Origin: BOG-908 sp965198855
GTDB lineage: Bacteria > Pseudomonadota > Alphaproteobacteria > Acetobacterales > Acetobacteraceae
Assembly: GCA_965198855.1 (NCBI GenBank)
Contig: CBDAPZ010000001.1
Coordinates: forward strand, 1,798,001 to 1,862,000
DNA: 64,000 nt
Direction: 5' to 3'
This document shows, piece by piece, positions 16,692 to 26,323 of this stretch (its first letter is position 1; every line of letters begins with the position of its first letter). A model generated the notes under the pieces. It saw only the letters and a list, made by a program, of their open reading frames with translations. It searched no databases and had not been told where the DNA came from. The position numbers and the translations under genes are program-made.

Positions 16692-18596
16692 ATGCTCTCT
16701 TCTTTCCGGAAATTTGCCAACACTTGGCCGGCGCGGATCCTGTTCCTGGTGCTTGTGGCCGCCTTCGCCTCCTGGGGTGTCGCCGACGTCGTGCGCAATA
16801 TCGGCGCCGGCAGCGGTGCCGTGGCGACGGTGCTGGGCCATGATATAACGCCTGAGGCATTCATGCAGGAGTATGACGGGGTGCTGCGGCGCTACGCGCA
16901 GCAGATGCCGGACCCGTCGCAAATTCCACCTGAGATGAAGCAGCGCGTGGCCATGCAGACGCTGGACAAGCTTGTGACCCAAGAGGCATTGGCCAACCAG
17001 GTGAAGCGTCTCGGGGTGAGTGTTCCGGACAGCCAGGTGCGCGACACGGTGTTCGGCATGACCGAATTCCAGGGAACCGATGGCAAGTTCTCACGGCCGA
17101 TGATGATGCAGATATTGTCGACCAACCATCTGACGGAAAGCCATTTCCTGGACTTGATACGAGCGGATATCGCGCAGAACCAGCTTCTGCAAAGCGTGGG
17201 TGCGGCGTCGGCGCCGTCGAAACTGCTGACTCAGCTGGTGTATCGGTATCTGAACGAGAAACGCCGCGCCGATATAGTATTGCTGCCGTTCAACGGGCAG
17301 CCTTTGCCGCCCGCACCGACGACCGCCACACTGCGTCGCTTCTATGACAACAACCCAAACCGGTATTCGGCCCCGGAATACCGGCATATCAAGGCGGTGA
17401 TCCTATCACCTGACACGATAGGCCGTTCGCTGAACGTGACCGATTCCGAGTTGAAGACGTATTTTGCGCAGCATAAAGCCGACTATGTGTCGCCGGAGCA
17501 GCGCGCGTTGCAGGTGATCACCGCCGGCTCCGCTGCTACCGGGAATGCGCTAGCCGCCCAGTGGAAGGCTGGCGCCACTTGGGATGCGATGCAGGCGGCG
17601 GCCAAGGCCGCAGGCGCCACAGCCGTCGATCTTCCGCTATCGACGCCGGCGCAAGTCCCCTCCCCCGAACTGGCGAAAGCGGCCTTTGCCTCACCTGCCG
17701 ATACCGTTGGTGGACCGGTGAGTGAACCGCTGGGCGTGCAAGTTTTTCGCGTGACGGCCACGCAGCCTGCGAAAAATCCTAGTTTCGAAAGCCTGCATGA
17801 TGTGTTGCAGGGCAAGGTCGCGTCGGAAAAGGCGCTCGATCTGATCGATGCGCGCGCACAGAAACTTCAGGACCTGTTCGCCGGCGGTGCCAAGATCGAC
17901 GAAGTGCCGGCCGATATCGGTGCTACCGGTGCCGAAGGCACGCTGGATGCGCAAGGCAAGACACAGGACGGCACGCCGGCGCCGCTTCCGGCACCACAAG
18001 AGATACGCCAGCAGATCATCGATGCTGCGTTCAAGGCCAATCCGGGTGATGCGATCCAACCGGTGGAGGGCCCCAACCATGTCTGGTTTGCGGTGGCCGT
18101 CGACAGCATTACCAAGCCGACGAAGCGGCCATTTGAGTTGGTTCAGGCGCAGGTGCTGTCGGATTGGCAGGCGGACCAGGTGCATCACCGCCAGGAGGCT
18201 GAGGCGACGCATCTGCTTGGCTTGATCAAGAATGGCCAGACATTGCAAAGCGCTGCCTGGGGCTCAGGCCTGCAGGTGACGCGCACGCCGCCGCTGTCGC
18301 GCAACAAGCCGGTTGGGGATGTTCCCGCCGAAATGGTGCAGAGGCTGTTCACGCTCAAGCAGGGTGAAGGCAGCATGATCGAGACTAATGCCGGTTTCGT
18401 TGTCGGCCAGCTTGCCGAGATCATCACCCCGGATGGTAAGGATGATGCCTCCGGAATGGGCCAGGCCGAAAGCGGCCTCACGAGCGCTTTGCATGACGAT
18501 TATCTGACCATCTATGCGGTTGCCATTCGCCAAGCCGCCAAACCGGTGCTGCGTCCGGGCGTGGTCATGAGCCTGGTGCAGCAGCCGGGCGAATGA
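16692..18596 (+). CDS. ppiD: PpiD-like periplasmic chaperone / peptidyl-prolyl isomerase
   Basis: This 634-residue protein is of the SurA/PpiD group, an inner-membrane-anchored periplasmic folding factor. A single transmembrane helix (ILFLVLVAAFASWGVADVV) follows a short cytoplasmic N-terminus (MLSSFRKFANTWPAR). A SurA-type chaperone region follows, then a degenerate parvulin domain at about 265-375. I start at ATG 16692 because homologues begin there. Its last codons overlap the trpE start (ATGA), so folding factor and tryptophan synthesis genes are co-transcribed. Confidence 0.9.
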   Translation: MLSSFRKFANTWPARILFLVLVAAFASWGVADVVRNIGAGSGAVATVLGHDITPEAFMQEYDGVLRRYAQQMPDPSQIPPEMKQRVAMQTLDKLVTQEALANQVKRLGVSVPDSQVRDTVFGMTEFQGTDGKFSRPMMMQILSTNHLTESHFLDLIRADIAQNQLLQSVGAASAPSKLLTQLVYRYLNEKRRADIVLLPFNGQPLPPAPTTATLRRFYDNNPNRYSAPEYRHIKAVILSPDTIGRSLNVTDSELKTYFAQHKADYVSPEQRALQVITAGSAATGNALAAQWKAGATWDAMQAAAKAAGATAVDLPLSTPAQVPSPELAKAAFASPADTVGGPVSEPLGVQVFRVTATQPAKNPSFESLHDVLQGKVASEKALDLIDARAQKLQDLFAGGAKIDEVPADIGATGAEGTLDAQGKTQDGTPAPLPAPQEIRQQIIDAAFKANPGDAIQPVEGPNHVWFAVAVDSITKPTKRPFELVQAQVLSDWQADQVHHRQEAEATHLLGLIKNGQTLQSAAWGSGLQVTRTPPLSRNKPVGDVPAEMVQRLFTLKQGEGSMIETNAGFVVGQLAEIITPDGKDDASGMGQAESGLTSALHDDYLTIYAVAIRQAAKPVLRPGVVMSLVQQPGE

Positions 18597-20059
18597 CACA
18601 GCTGGGGGCGCCGCGCCTGGCATTCTGGACCGGCGTTTCCGATCTGGAGACGCCAGTCGGCGCTTATCTGAAGCTGGCTTATGGGCAGCCAAATACGTTC
18701 CTCTTGGAGAGCATCGAAGGCGGTTCGGCGCGGGGACGTTACTCGGTGATCGGCATGGCACCGGATTTGATCTGGCGCTGCCGCAATGGCGTGGCCGAAA
18801 TTAACCGCCATGCGCGTTCCGCGCCGCATGCGTTCGTGGCGGATGACCGGCCTGCGCTGGAGAGCCTGCGCGCGCTGGTGGCGGAGACGCAGATGGTTCT
18901 GCCGGCCGGCATGCCGCCGATGATCGGCGGGTTGGTGGGCTACCTTGGCTACGACATGGTGCGGTTGATGGAAGACCTGCCCCATGCATCAATCGATGAT
19001 CTTGGCCTGCCGGAAGCTACACTTCTGCGACCTACCCTGTTCGCGGTGTTCGACAATGTACGCGACGAACTGACGCTTGCGGCGCCGATCTATCCGGCCG
19101 AGGGCGTCGACGCGGAGGCTGCCTGGGCCGATGCCCAAAACCGTCTTTCTGCTGCCAGAGCCGCACTCGAGCGCCCCTTGCCGCATGCGGCGCCACCTGT
19201 GGAACTTCCGCCGCAGCCTGAACCGCGTTCGAACATGACGCGAGAGGCTTTCCTCGGGATCATCGCACGCATGAAAGAATATATCGCTGCGGGCGATGCG
19301 TTCCAGATCGTGCCGAGCCAACGGTTTTCCGCACCCTTTGCCTTGCCTCCTTTCGCCCTCTACCGCGCGCTGCGCCGGATAAACCCAGCGCCTTTCCTGT
19401 TCTTTCTCGATTTCGGCGGATTTTCAGTCGTCGGCAGCAGCCCCGAGATACTGGTGCGGCTGCGCGGCGGGAAAATCACCTTGCGTCCGCTCGCCGGCAC
19501 GCGCCCGCGGGGTGCCACCGCGGCCGAGGATCTGCAATTGGAGCAGGAACTGCTGGCCGATCCTAAGGAGCGCGCCGAGCACCTGATGCTGCTTGATCTC
19601 GGGCGCAATGATGTAGGACGCGTGGCGGAACTCGGCAGCGTGCAGGTGACGCAGAGTTTTGCCATCGAAAGGTTCAGCCACGTGATGCATATATCCTCTA
19701 CCGTGGAAGGCCGCGCTCGGCCCGATGTGGATGCTCTGGACGCGCTGATCGCCGGTTTTCCTGCAGGCACATTGACAGGGGCACCCAAAATCCGAGCGAT
19801 GCAGATCATCGAGGAACAGGAGCCGGTGCGTCGTGGCATCTATGCCGGCTGCATCGGGTATTTCGCTCCCGACGGCACGATGGATACCTGCATTGGATTG
19901 CGCACCGCCATCGTGAAGGATGGCGTGATGCACGTGCAAGCCGGGTGCGGCGTTGTTGCCGACAGCGTGCCGGAGGCGGAATACGAAGAGACTCGGCAGA
20001 AAAGCAGAGCTTTGTTTCGAGCGGCGGAGGAGGCGGTTCGGTTTGCTTCGGGCAAATAG
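18593..20059 (+). CDS. trpE: Anthranilate synthase component I
   Basis: This 488-residue TrpE uses chorismate and ammonia to make anthranilate, the first step of tryptophan synthesis. The N-terminal feedback-binding element LLESIEGG is present. The C-terminal chorismate-binding domain shows PSQRFSAPF, LRPLAGTRPRG, DLGRNDVGRV and PAGTLTGAPKIRAM, all conserved. The start overlaps ppiD by four bases. No trpG lies in the window, and a family A repeat plus a convergent gene follow directly. I saw no leader peptide or attenuator, as ppiD lies directly upstream. Confidence 0.96.
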   Translation: MTQLGAPRLAFWTGVSDLETPVGAYLKLAYGQPNTFLLESIEGGSARGRYSVIGMAPDLIWRCRNGVAEINRHARSAPHAFVADDRPALESLRALVAETQMVLPAGMPPMIGGLVGYLGYDMVRLMEDLPHASIDDLGLPEATLLRPTLFAVFDNVRDELTLAAPIYPAEGVDAEAAWADAQNRLSAARAALERPLPHAAPPVELPPQPEPRSNMTREAFLGIIARMKEYIAAGDAFQIVPSQRFSAPFALPPFALYRALRRINPAPFLFFLDFGGFSVVGSSPEILVRLRGGKITLRPLAGTRPRGATAAEDLQLEQELLADPKERAEHLMLLDLGRNDVGRVAELGSVQVTQSFAIERFSHVMHISSTVEGRARPDVDALDALIAGFPAGTLTGAPKIRAMQIIEEQEPVRRGIYAGCIGYFAPDGTMDTCIGLRTAIVKDGVMHVQAGCGVVADSVPEAEYEETRQKSRALFRAAEEAVRFASGK

Positions 20060-20061
20060 AA

Positions 20062-20112
20062 GGAAAAGTTTTGTTTTCTGAAGAAAAGAAGCAAAAGACT
20101 TTTATGTTTTTG
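20062..20112. repeat. Family A hairpin repeat, copy 3
   Basis: TTTTCTGAAGAAAAG forms the stem-loop, followed by CAAAAGACTTTTATG. It fills the 42-base gap between convergent trpE and ornithine cyclodeaminase genes and extends into the last codons of the latter. It is a probable two-way terminator. Confidence 0.78.
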
Positions 20113-21151
20113 GGGCAGATCTTTGTAGCATTCCGAACAGGTCGCGTGGTTCGTCGGGGTCGGCTAGCAGATCGAGTTCTTCGTACATGGGGAAGTCGGC
20201 GAGGCGGCCGCGCACATAACGTAAGGCGGAAAAGTCCTCGACGGCAAAGCCTACTGAGTCAAAGAGCGTAATTTGGTCTGCGCGTTCGCGGCCGGGAGAC
20301 GTGCCGGCCAGCACCTCCCAGAATTCGGTTACCGGATGCGTTGATGGAAGTTGTTGGATTTCCCCTTCGATCCTGGTTTGCGGTGCATATTCTACAAAGA
20401 TTGCTGAGCGGCGCAGGATGTCGGCATGAAGTTCGGTTTTGCCGGGGCAATCTCCTCCGACAGCATTTATGTGAATGCCGGCACCCACCATGTTGTCGGT
20501 CAGGATGGTTGCATTCTGCTTGTCGGCCGTGGCGGTGGTGACGATCTGCGCTCCTAAAACCGCATCCTGGGCAGTAGCGCAGATGGTTATATCAAATCCC
20601 AGGCACCCCAAATTGCGCTGCACCTTGATGCTTGCAGCCGGATCGATGTCATGTAGGCGCAAATAGTCCACGCCCAGCAGCGCGCGCATGGCCAAAGCCT
20701 GGAATTCGGCTTGTGCGCCATTGCCGATCATCGCCATCGTGCGTGATCCATGTGGCGCCAGTACGCGTGCGGCCATGGCCGAGGTGGCTGCCGTGCGCAA
20801 GGCGGTCAGCAACGTCATTTCCGTCAGCAGCAATGGATAACCTGTGGCAACATCACACAGAACACCGAACGCCGTGACAGTCTGCCGTCCGTCGATCGTG
20901 TTCTTCGGGTGGCCGTTGACATATTTGAAGCCATACAGAACGCCGTCACTGGTGGGCATCAGCTCGATGACGCCTTCGGCACTGTGTGAGGCGACACGCG
21001 GTGTCTTATCGAAATACGGCCAGCGGCGGAAATCCTCCTCGATGAAGTCGACGAGTTCGACGAGGAACCTGTCAACGCCGATGGCGTGAACCAGCTTCAT
21101 CATGTGATCGACGCTGACGAACGGAACCAGGTTGAGAGGCTTGGCCACCAT
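20102..21151 (-). CDS. Ornithine cyclodeaminase
   Basis: This 349-residue enzyme of the OCD/mu-crystallin family converts L-ornithine to L-proline and ammonia using bound NAD. The dinucleotide fold (MIGNGAQAEFQALAMR, near residue 140) and the catalytic Asp region (INAVGGDCPGKTEL) are intact and favour a true ornithine enzyme over alanine dehydrogenase or lysine cyclodeaminase. The preceding gene on the strand is arginase, four bases away, so the pair forms an arginine-to-proline pathway. The last codons lie in repeat copy A3. Confidence 0.93.
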   Translation of the reverse strand: MVAKPLNLVPFVSVDHMMKLVHAIGVDRFLVELVDFIEEDFRRWPYFDKTPRVASHSAEGVIELMPTSDGVLYGFKYVNGHPKNTIDGRQTVTAFGVLCDVATGYPLLLTEMTLLTALRTAATSAMAARVLAPHGSRTMAMIGNGAQAEFQALAMRALLGVDYLRLHDIDPAASIKVQRNLGCLGFDITICATAQDAVLGAQIVTTATADKQNATILTDNMVGAGIHINAVGGDCPGKTELHADILRRSAIFVEYAPQTRIEGEIQQLPSTHPVTEFWEVLAGTSPGRERADQITLFDSVGFAVEDFSALRYVRGRLADFPMYEELDLLADPDEPRDLFGMLQRSAPKT

Positions 21152-21155
21152 AATC

Positions 21156-22085
21156 TCAGAAATTCCGCGTTGGGCGATCGAGCACGCTGCGGCCCATCAG
21201 ACTTGCAACGAGATCCACCAGCAGAAGCGCTGTGCGACCGCGCTCATCGAGAAACGGGTTCAGCTCCACGAGGTCGAGGCTGCGTACGAGGCGGCAATCA
21301 TGCAGCATCTCCATGACCAGATGCGCTTCGCGAAATGTAGCACCTCCGGGAACGGTGGTGCCGACTGCGGGTGCAATCGAAGGATCGAGAAAATCCACAT
21401 CGAAACTGACATGGAGGAGCCCGTTTGCGGCCTGTACGCGATCCAGGAAAGCGGACAGAAGAAGGGGAATGCCACGCTCATCGATGGCACGCATGTCATG
21501 CACCATCACGCCGGCTTTTGCCAAGGCAACGCGCTCTGCCGGATCTACGCTGCGAATGCCCATCATGCAGATATTCTGCGGTTTGATCGGCCGCTCCAGT
21601 GGCGGAAACACATTCTCGAACCCTGGGAGACCGGTGGCATAGGCGACGGGAACGCCGTGCAGATTGCCGCTTGTCGTTGTATCCAGCGTATGGAAATCTG
21701 GATGCGCGTCGAGCCATAGAACAAAAAGCTCGCGATCCTGCCGCGCGGCATAGCGGCTGAGCCCGCTCAACGTGCCCGCGGCAAGACTATGGTCGCCGCC
21801 GCAGGTTATTGGCATGCCTGCCTCGGCTGCGGCGGCAACAGCGTCGGCGATGGCCTCGGTCCAGGCGACAATTTCGGGAAGTGCCTTGATGGCGGTATTC
21901 GGATGGGTGACGTGGCGGATTGGACCGGGCGTGATGCTGCCACGGTCCTCGACTTCATAGCCGAGTTCTCTCAAGGCCGCCGCCAGGCCGGCCGCTCGAA
22001 ACGCGCCTGGGCCCATATCGCAGCCCAGCCGGCCGGTGCCGGATTCGACGGGGGCGCCGAGCAGAATGCAGGGGAGATGAGACAT
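21156..22085 (-). CDS. rocF: Arginase
   Basis: This 309-residue manganese enzyme hydrolyses L-arginine to ornithine and urea. The Mn ligands are present in GGDHSLAAG, LDAHPDFH and SFDVDFLDP. The start is ATG 22085 (MSHLPCILLGAPVESG), as in homologues. The longer frame upstream is not conserved-looking. It is directly followed by ornithine cyclodeaminase, which consumes its product. Urease genes are not in the window. It diverges from the VOC gene across about 125 bases. Confidence 0.94.
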   Translation of the reverse strand: MSHLPCILLGAPVESGTGRLGCDMGPGAFRAAGLAAALRELGYEVEDRGSITPGPIRHVTHPNTAIKALPEIVAWTEAIADAVAAAAEAGMPITCGGDHSLAAGTLSGLSRYAARQDRELFVLWLDAHPDFHTLDTTTSGNLHGVPVAYATGLPGFENVFPPLERPIKPQNICMMGIRSVDPAERVALAKAGVMVHDMRAIDERGIPLLLSAFLDRVQAANGLLHVSFDVDFLDPSIAPAVGTTVPGGATFREAHLVMEMLHDCRLVRSLDLVELNPFLDERGRTALLLVDLVASLMGRSVLDRPTRNF

Positions 22086-22211
22086 CAGCGACTCTCGTTC
22101 AGCGGACAAACCGCACCCTACGCGAACATCATGGAAGAACGAAGCCAAAAACCCTATAACCCAGATGAACGAGCTTACCAGGACGGCGCGTTAACATCCG
22201 GAGCCACGCGA

Positions 22212-22625
22212 ATGCTGACGCCTTTTCATATCGCGTTTCCTGTAGACGACCTGCAGAAGGCACGCGAATTCTATGGCACGGTGCTTGGATGCGAGGAGGG
22301 ACGCAGCTCGGAGAGTTGGATCGACTTCAATCTTTTCGGCCATCAGATTGTCGCTCACTACAAGCCCGGCAAATTAGACGTTCATCATAATGACGTCGAT
22401 GGACACGATGTGCCCGTGCCGCATTTTGGTGTCGTTTTGACAATGTCAGATTGGGAGATACTGGCCGCACGGTTAAAGGACGCGCATGTACGGTTCGTTA
22501 TAGAGCCTTGTATTCGATTCAAAGGCGAAGTTGGCGAACAGGCGACGATGTTTTTTCTCGACCCCGCAGGCAACGCGCTTGAGTTCAAGGCCTTTGGCGA
22601 TTTCAGCCAGATATTCGCTACGTAG
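22212..22625 (+). CDS. VOC (glyoxalase/dioxygenase-fold) family protein
   Basis: This 137-residue single-domain vicinal oxygen chelate protein begins MLTPFHIAFPVDDLQKAREF and ends with the family's DPAGNALEFKAF strand. His6 and Glu near residue 127 are candidate metal ligands. The start ATG 22212 has GGAG eight bases upstream. An in-frame ATG at 22131 would add 27 poorly conserved residues. Its stop overlaps the convergent nicotinamidase gene by eight bases. The substrate cannot be told. VOC members range from lyases to resistance proteins. Confidence 0.85.
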   Translation: MLTPFHIAFPVDDLQKAREFYGTVLGCEEGRSSESWIDFNLFGHQIVAHYKPGKLDVHHNDVDGHDVPVPHFGVVLTMSDWEILAARLKDAHVRFVIEPCIRFKGEVGEQATMFFLDPAGNALEFKAFGDFSQIFAT

Positions 22626-23259
22626 AAGACATTACCGTGTCGGATTTTATGAATTGGACACCATAGCCAAGCAGGCGCTCGGTCTGCACCTGTGTCGCTT
22701 CGGGCGTGATACCCCGGCATGCGTCTTCGATGAGGAATGTCTCGTACCCGGCTTCGACTGCGTCGGCCGCTGAGAAATCCGTGCAGTAGCCGCGTGCGAG
22801 GCCGGTGATGAAGACCCTGCGGACGCCCCGGGCACGTAGATAGCCCTCCAACCCGGTGGTCGTCTGCAGATCGTTCTCACGAAAAGCCGAGTAGCTGTCG
22901 ACGTGACGCCGGAAGCCCTTGCGTATCATGCATTGCACTTGCGCTGTATCCAGGCCGGCGCACAACGCTGCACCTACCGTGTTTTGAACGCAGTGATCCG
23001 GCCAGACTGTCTGCTCGCCGTATGCGAGTTGAATTGTTTGGAATGGCTGCATGCCGTCATGCTGGCTCGCAAACGACAAGTGATTGGCCGGGTGCCAGTC
23101 CTGTGTCGCGATCGCAAGGGAAAAACGATCTTGCAGCAGCGCGTTGATGACGGGGATGACCTCATCGCCTCCTGGCACCGGTAACGCTCCGCTCGGCATG
23201 AAATCGTTCTGAATATCAATAATCAGCAGAGCGTCAGTCGCGTGATCGATCTTCACCAT
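22618..23259 (-). CDS. pncA: Nicotinamidase / pyrazinamidase
   Basis: This 213-residue hydrolase converts nicotinamide to nicotinate in NAD salvage. The Asp-Lys-Cys triad is visible: Asp15 in LLIIDIQNDF, Lys in MIRKGFRRHVDSYSAF near 117, and Cys in GLARGYCTDFSA near 157. Metal ligands lie in QDWHPANH. I prefer ATG 23259 because AAGGGG lies six bases upstream. ATG 23265 sits against that ribosome site. The gene overlaps the convergent VOC gene by eight bases at the stop. Confidence 0.93.
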   Translation of the reverse strand: MVKIDHATDALLIIDIQNDFMPSGALPVPGGDEVIPVINALLQDRFSLAIATQDWHPANHLSFASQHDGMQPFQTIQLAYGEQTVWPDHCVQNTVGAALCAGLDTAQVQCMIRKGFRRHVDSYSAFRENDLQTTTGLEGYLRARGVRRVFITGLARGYCTDFSAADAVEAGYETFLIEDACRGITPEATQVQTERLLGYGVQFIKSDTVMSST

Positions 23260-23586
23260 ACTCATCCCCTTGCACAACGTTTGCCGTCCACACGATGGCG
23301 GGGCTGCCCCCTTCTCTTGGAACGCCGGCTACTTCTTGATGACGTTCGCGACGCCAGCTCGGCGGTTCTGGTGCTCGGCTGCCGCATCCAGGCCATCGCC
23401 CGGGCGGTTTCACTCGTCACTAGGTGCAAGACGGTCAAGACAGATTGCACCACGGGCGTCTAACCGTTCGGTCGATCGTTGATTTATGCACATAAGCCGC
23501 GGCGATTTCCAGTATGGCCGTGCTTCGCCGGACATGCTTAAAACGAGGCAAATACGGCCACTCACAACAATTGCGAGGAAGCGAAC
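23260..23586. other. Intergenic region without a recognised gene
   Basis: This 327-base divergent gap between pncA and mmsA must hold both promoters. Its small open frames show no family resemblance, ribosome site or consistent codon use. I found no convincing hairpin, repeat or regulator remnant. Confidence 0.5.
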
Positions 23587-25086
23587 ATGTCACGAGAGAT
23601 TGCGCATTTCATCGGCGGACGCTCTGTCGCTGGCGAGTCCGGACGGTTTGCCGATGTGTTCGATCCAAACACCGGCGAGGTGCAGGCACGGGTGCCGCTG
23701 GCGTCCCTGGGCGACGTCGATGCGGCGATTACCAACGCGGCGGCTGCACAGCCTGCCTGGGCGGCACAGAACCCGCAGAAGCGTGCGCGCGTGATGATGC
23801 GGTTTGTCGATTTGATCAACCGTGACATGGACAAGCTTGCACATCTGCTTTCCAGCGAGCATGGCAAGACGATCCCTGATGCGCGCGGCGACATTCAGCG
23901 TGGGTTGGAGGTGATCGAGTTCTCAATCGGCATTCCGCATCTGCTGAAGGGCGAGTATTCCGATGCCGCCGGCACGGGGATCGATGTGTATTCCATGCGC
24001 CAACCGTTAGGCGTCGTCGCGGGCATCACGCCTTTCAACTTTCCGGCCATGATCCCACTCTGGAAGGCCGGTCCGGCGATCGCCTGCGGCAACGCCTTCG
24101 TGCTAAAACCCTCCGAACGCGACCCATCCGTGCCGGTTGAACTTGCAAAGCTCTTTCTCGAGGCGGGCGGATTGCCGGGTGTGTTCAACGTGGTGCATGG
24201 CGACAAGATTGCAGTGGATGCGTTGCTGACCGATCCACGTATCATGGCAGTGGGTTTCGTGGGGTCTACGTCGATTGCACAGTACATCTATGAAACCGCT
24301 GCTGCGCACGGCAAGCGTGCGCAGTGTTTCGGCGGTGCGAAGAACCACATGGTGATCATGCCGGATGCCGACATGGATCAAACGGTCGATGCCCTCATCG
24401 GCGCCGGCTATGGTTCTGCGGGCGAACGTTGCATGGCGATCTCGGTCGCAGTGCCGGTCGGCCAAAAGACCGCCGAAGCGTTGATCGCGAAACTGGTGCC
24501 TCGTGTCGAGGCATTGCGTGTCGGCCTTTCCAGCGATGCGGGCGCGGATTATGGGCCGCTGATCACCAAGGATGCGTTGAACCGGGTACAATCCTACATT
24601 GATATAGGCCTAGATGAAGGTGCAAAACTTCTGGTTGATGGCCGTGGGTTCAAGCTACAGGGCTATGAGAATGGCTATTTCGTAGGCGGCAGCCTGTTCG
24701 ATCACGTCACGCCTTCGATGCGTATCTACAAGGAAGAGATTTTCGGCCCAGTGTTATCCGTGGTGCGTGCGGAGAATTATGAGGAAGGTCTGAAACTCTG
24801 CAATGATCATGAATATGGCAACGGCGTTGCGATCTTCACCCGTGATGGAGAAGCGGCCCGTGATTTCGCCTCACGCGTGCAAGTGGGCATGGTGGGCGTG
24901 AATGTGCCGATCCCTGTGCCGCTGGCCTACCATACCTTCGGGGGATGGAAGCGCTCAGGCTTCGGCGATTTGAACCAGCATGGCCCAGATTCGATCAGGT
25001 TCTATACCAAGACGAAAACCGTTACGTCTCGTTGGCCGAGTGGCAAGCGCGATGGTGCAAGCTTCGTTATTCCCACCATGAACTGA
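23587..25086 (+). CDS. mmsA: CoA-acylating methylmalonate-semialdehyde dehydrogenase
   Basis: This 499-residue aldehyde dehydrogenase-fold enzyme converts methylmalonate semialdehyde to propionyl-CoA in valine (and myo-inositol or thymine) breakdown. Characteristic segments are GVVAGITPFNFPAMIPLW, the catalytic Cys near 282 in GSAGERCMAISVAV, and the ending FYTKTKTVTSRW. The Cys context is typical of MmsA rather than generic aldehyde dehydrogenases. It precedes an acyl-CoA dehydrogenase by ten bases on the same strand, which supports the valine assignment. Confidence 0.95.
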   Translation: MSREIAHFIGGRSVAGESGRFADVFDPNTGEVQARVPLASLGDVDAAITNAAAAQPAWAAQNPQKRARVMMRFVDLINRDMDKLAHLLSSEHGKTIPDARGDIQRGLEVIEFSIGIPHLLKGEYSDAAGTGIDVYSMRQPLGVVAGITPFNFPAMIPLWKAGPAIACGNAFVLKPSERDPSVPVELAKLFLEAGGLPGVFNVVHGDKIAVDALLTDPRIMAVGFVGSTSIAQYIYETAAAHGKRAQCFGGAKNHMVIMPDADMDQTVDALIGAGYGSAGERCMAISVAVPVGQKTAEALIAKLVPRVEALRVGLSSDAGADYGPLITKDALNRVQSYIDIGLDEGAKLLVDGRGFKLQGYENGYFVGGSLFDHVTPSMRIYKEEIFGPVLSVVRAENYEEGLKLCNDHEYGNGVAIFTRDGEAARDFASRVQVGMVGVNVPIPVPLAYHTFGGWKRSGFGDLNQHGPDSIRFYTKTKTVTSRWPSGKRDGASFVIPTMN

Positions 25087-25096
25087 GGCGAGTGGC

Positions 25097-26269
25097 ATGG
25101 CCGGCGAAGATCTGATGAGCCACACACCGCATTTCGACCTCACGGACGAGCAGCACGCCATCGTCAAGATGGCACGCGGTTTTGCCGATACGCGGCTCGC
25201 GCCAAAAGCGCTTGAGTGGGATGCCGAGAAGCACTTTCCCGTTGATGTGCTGCGTGACACTGCAGAACTCGGTATGGCCGGGATCTATGTGCGTGAGGAG
25301 TTCGGCGGGAGCGGTCTTAGCCGGCTGGATGCGGCGCTGATCTTCGAGGCGCTATCTACCGGATGTCCTGCGGTCGCAGCCTATCTATCCATCCACAACA
25401 TGGTCAGCTGGATGATCGATCGGTTTGGCAATGATCAGCAGCGTGCGCATTGGCTGCCGAAGCTTTGCGGCATGGACCTGCTTGCCTGCTACTGCCTGAC
25501 CGAGCCTTCGGCTGGCTCGGATGCCGCCGCCCTTCGTACGCGTGCTCGCCGCGAAGGCGATGTGTATGTTCTGGACGGCGTGAAGCAATTCATATCCGGC
25601 GCTGGCGCCGGCGACCTTTATGTGGTGATGGCACGCACCGGCGATCAGGCTGCTTCGGGCATTTCCGCTTTTCTGCTTGAGAAGGGCATGTCGGGACTCT
25701 CTTTCGGAGCGCTGGAGCGTAAGATGGGCTGGCATGCCCAGCCTACCCGCCAGGTGATCATGGAAGGCGTGCGTGTGCCTGCAACGAACCTGCTTGGGGA
25801 AGAAGGCACGGGTTTCAAGATTGCCATGGGAGGCCTTGATGGCGGCCGGCTGAATATCGGCGCTTGCTCCCTAGGTGGCGCGCAATCGGCAATCGAGAAA
25901 TCAATCTCCTATATGACCGACCGACAGGCATTCGGCCGCAAGATATCTGATTTCCAGGCCCTACAGTTCCGCCTTGCAGATATGGCTACGGAATTGGAGG
26001 CTGCCCGCACCTTGCTGTGGCGCGCCGCATCTGCGCTGGACCGAAAAGATCCTTCCGCCACACGCCTCTGCGCGATGGCAAAGCGCTTTGCGACCGACAC
26101 CGGCTTTGCGGTTGCCAACCAGGCGCTGCAATTGCATGGCGGCTATGGCTATCTTGTTGAATACGGCATCGAGAAAATCGTTCGCGATTTGCGCGTGCAT
26201 CAGATCCTTGAAGGAACAAACGAGATCATGCGCGTCATTATCGCGCGTAGCATGATTTCTGCACGATAA
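25097..26269 (+). CDS. Acyl-CoA dehydrogenase, probably isobutyryl-CoA dehydrogenase type
   Basis: This 390-residue FAD enzyme oxidises short or branched acyl-CoA to the enoyl-CoA. It has the signature YCLTEPSAGSDAAALRTRA, the FAD/electron-transfer region, and the catalytic Glu372 in ILEGTNEIMRVI. Adjacency to mmsA suggests the isobutyryl-CoA step of valine catabolism, although mmsB and the hydratase/hydrolase genes are not in the window. The start ATG 25097 has GAGG upstream. ATG 25115 (MSHTPHFDL) is a credible alternative. Confidence 0.9.
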   Translation: MAGEDLMSHTPHFDLTDEQHAIVKMARGFADTRLAPKALEWDAEKHFPVDVLRDTAELGMAGIYVREEFGGSGLSRLDAALIFEALSTGCPAVAAYLSIHNMVSWMIDRFGNDQQRAHWLPKLCGMDLLACYCLTEPSAGSDAAALRTRARREGDVYVLDGVKQFISGAGAGDLYVVMARTGDQAASGISAFLLEKGMSGLSFGALERKMGWHAQPTRQVIMEGVRVPATNLLGEEGTGFKIAMGGLDGGRLNIGACSLGGAQSAIEKSISYMTDRQAFGRKISDFQALQFRLADMATELEAARTLLWRAASALDRKDPSATRLCAMAKRFATDTGFAVANQALQLHGGYGYLVEYGIEKIVRDLRVHQILEGTNEIMRVIIARSMISAR

Positions 26270-26270
26270 G

Positions 26271-26314
26271 AAAAAATGGGGGAACCGTGCCGCCCCCCCC
26301 AAACCTCCGTCATG
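26271..26314. repeat. Family B G/C-rich hairpin repeat, copy 2
   Basis: AAAAAATGGGGG, a short loop, then GCCCCCCCCAAACC and TCCGTCAT lie between the convergent acyl-CoA dehydrogenase and M13 peptidase genes. It aligns with copies at 7490 and 32075. It is a probable two-way terminator. Confidence 0.68.
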
Positions 26315-26323
26315 AGTATGAAT

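Noticed and set aside
23260..23586. Possible regulator remnant between pncA and mmsA
   Set aside because: The small frames there show no helix-turn-helix or other family sequence in any frame.
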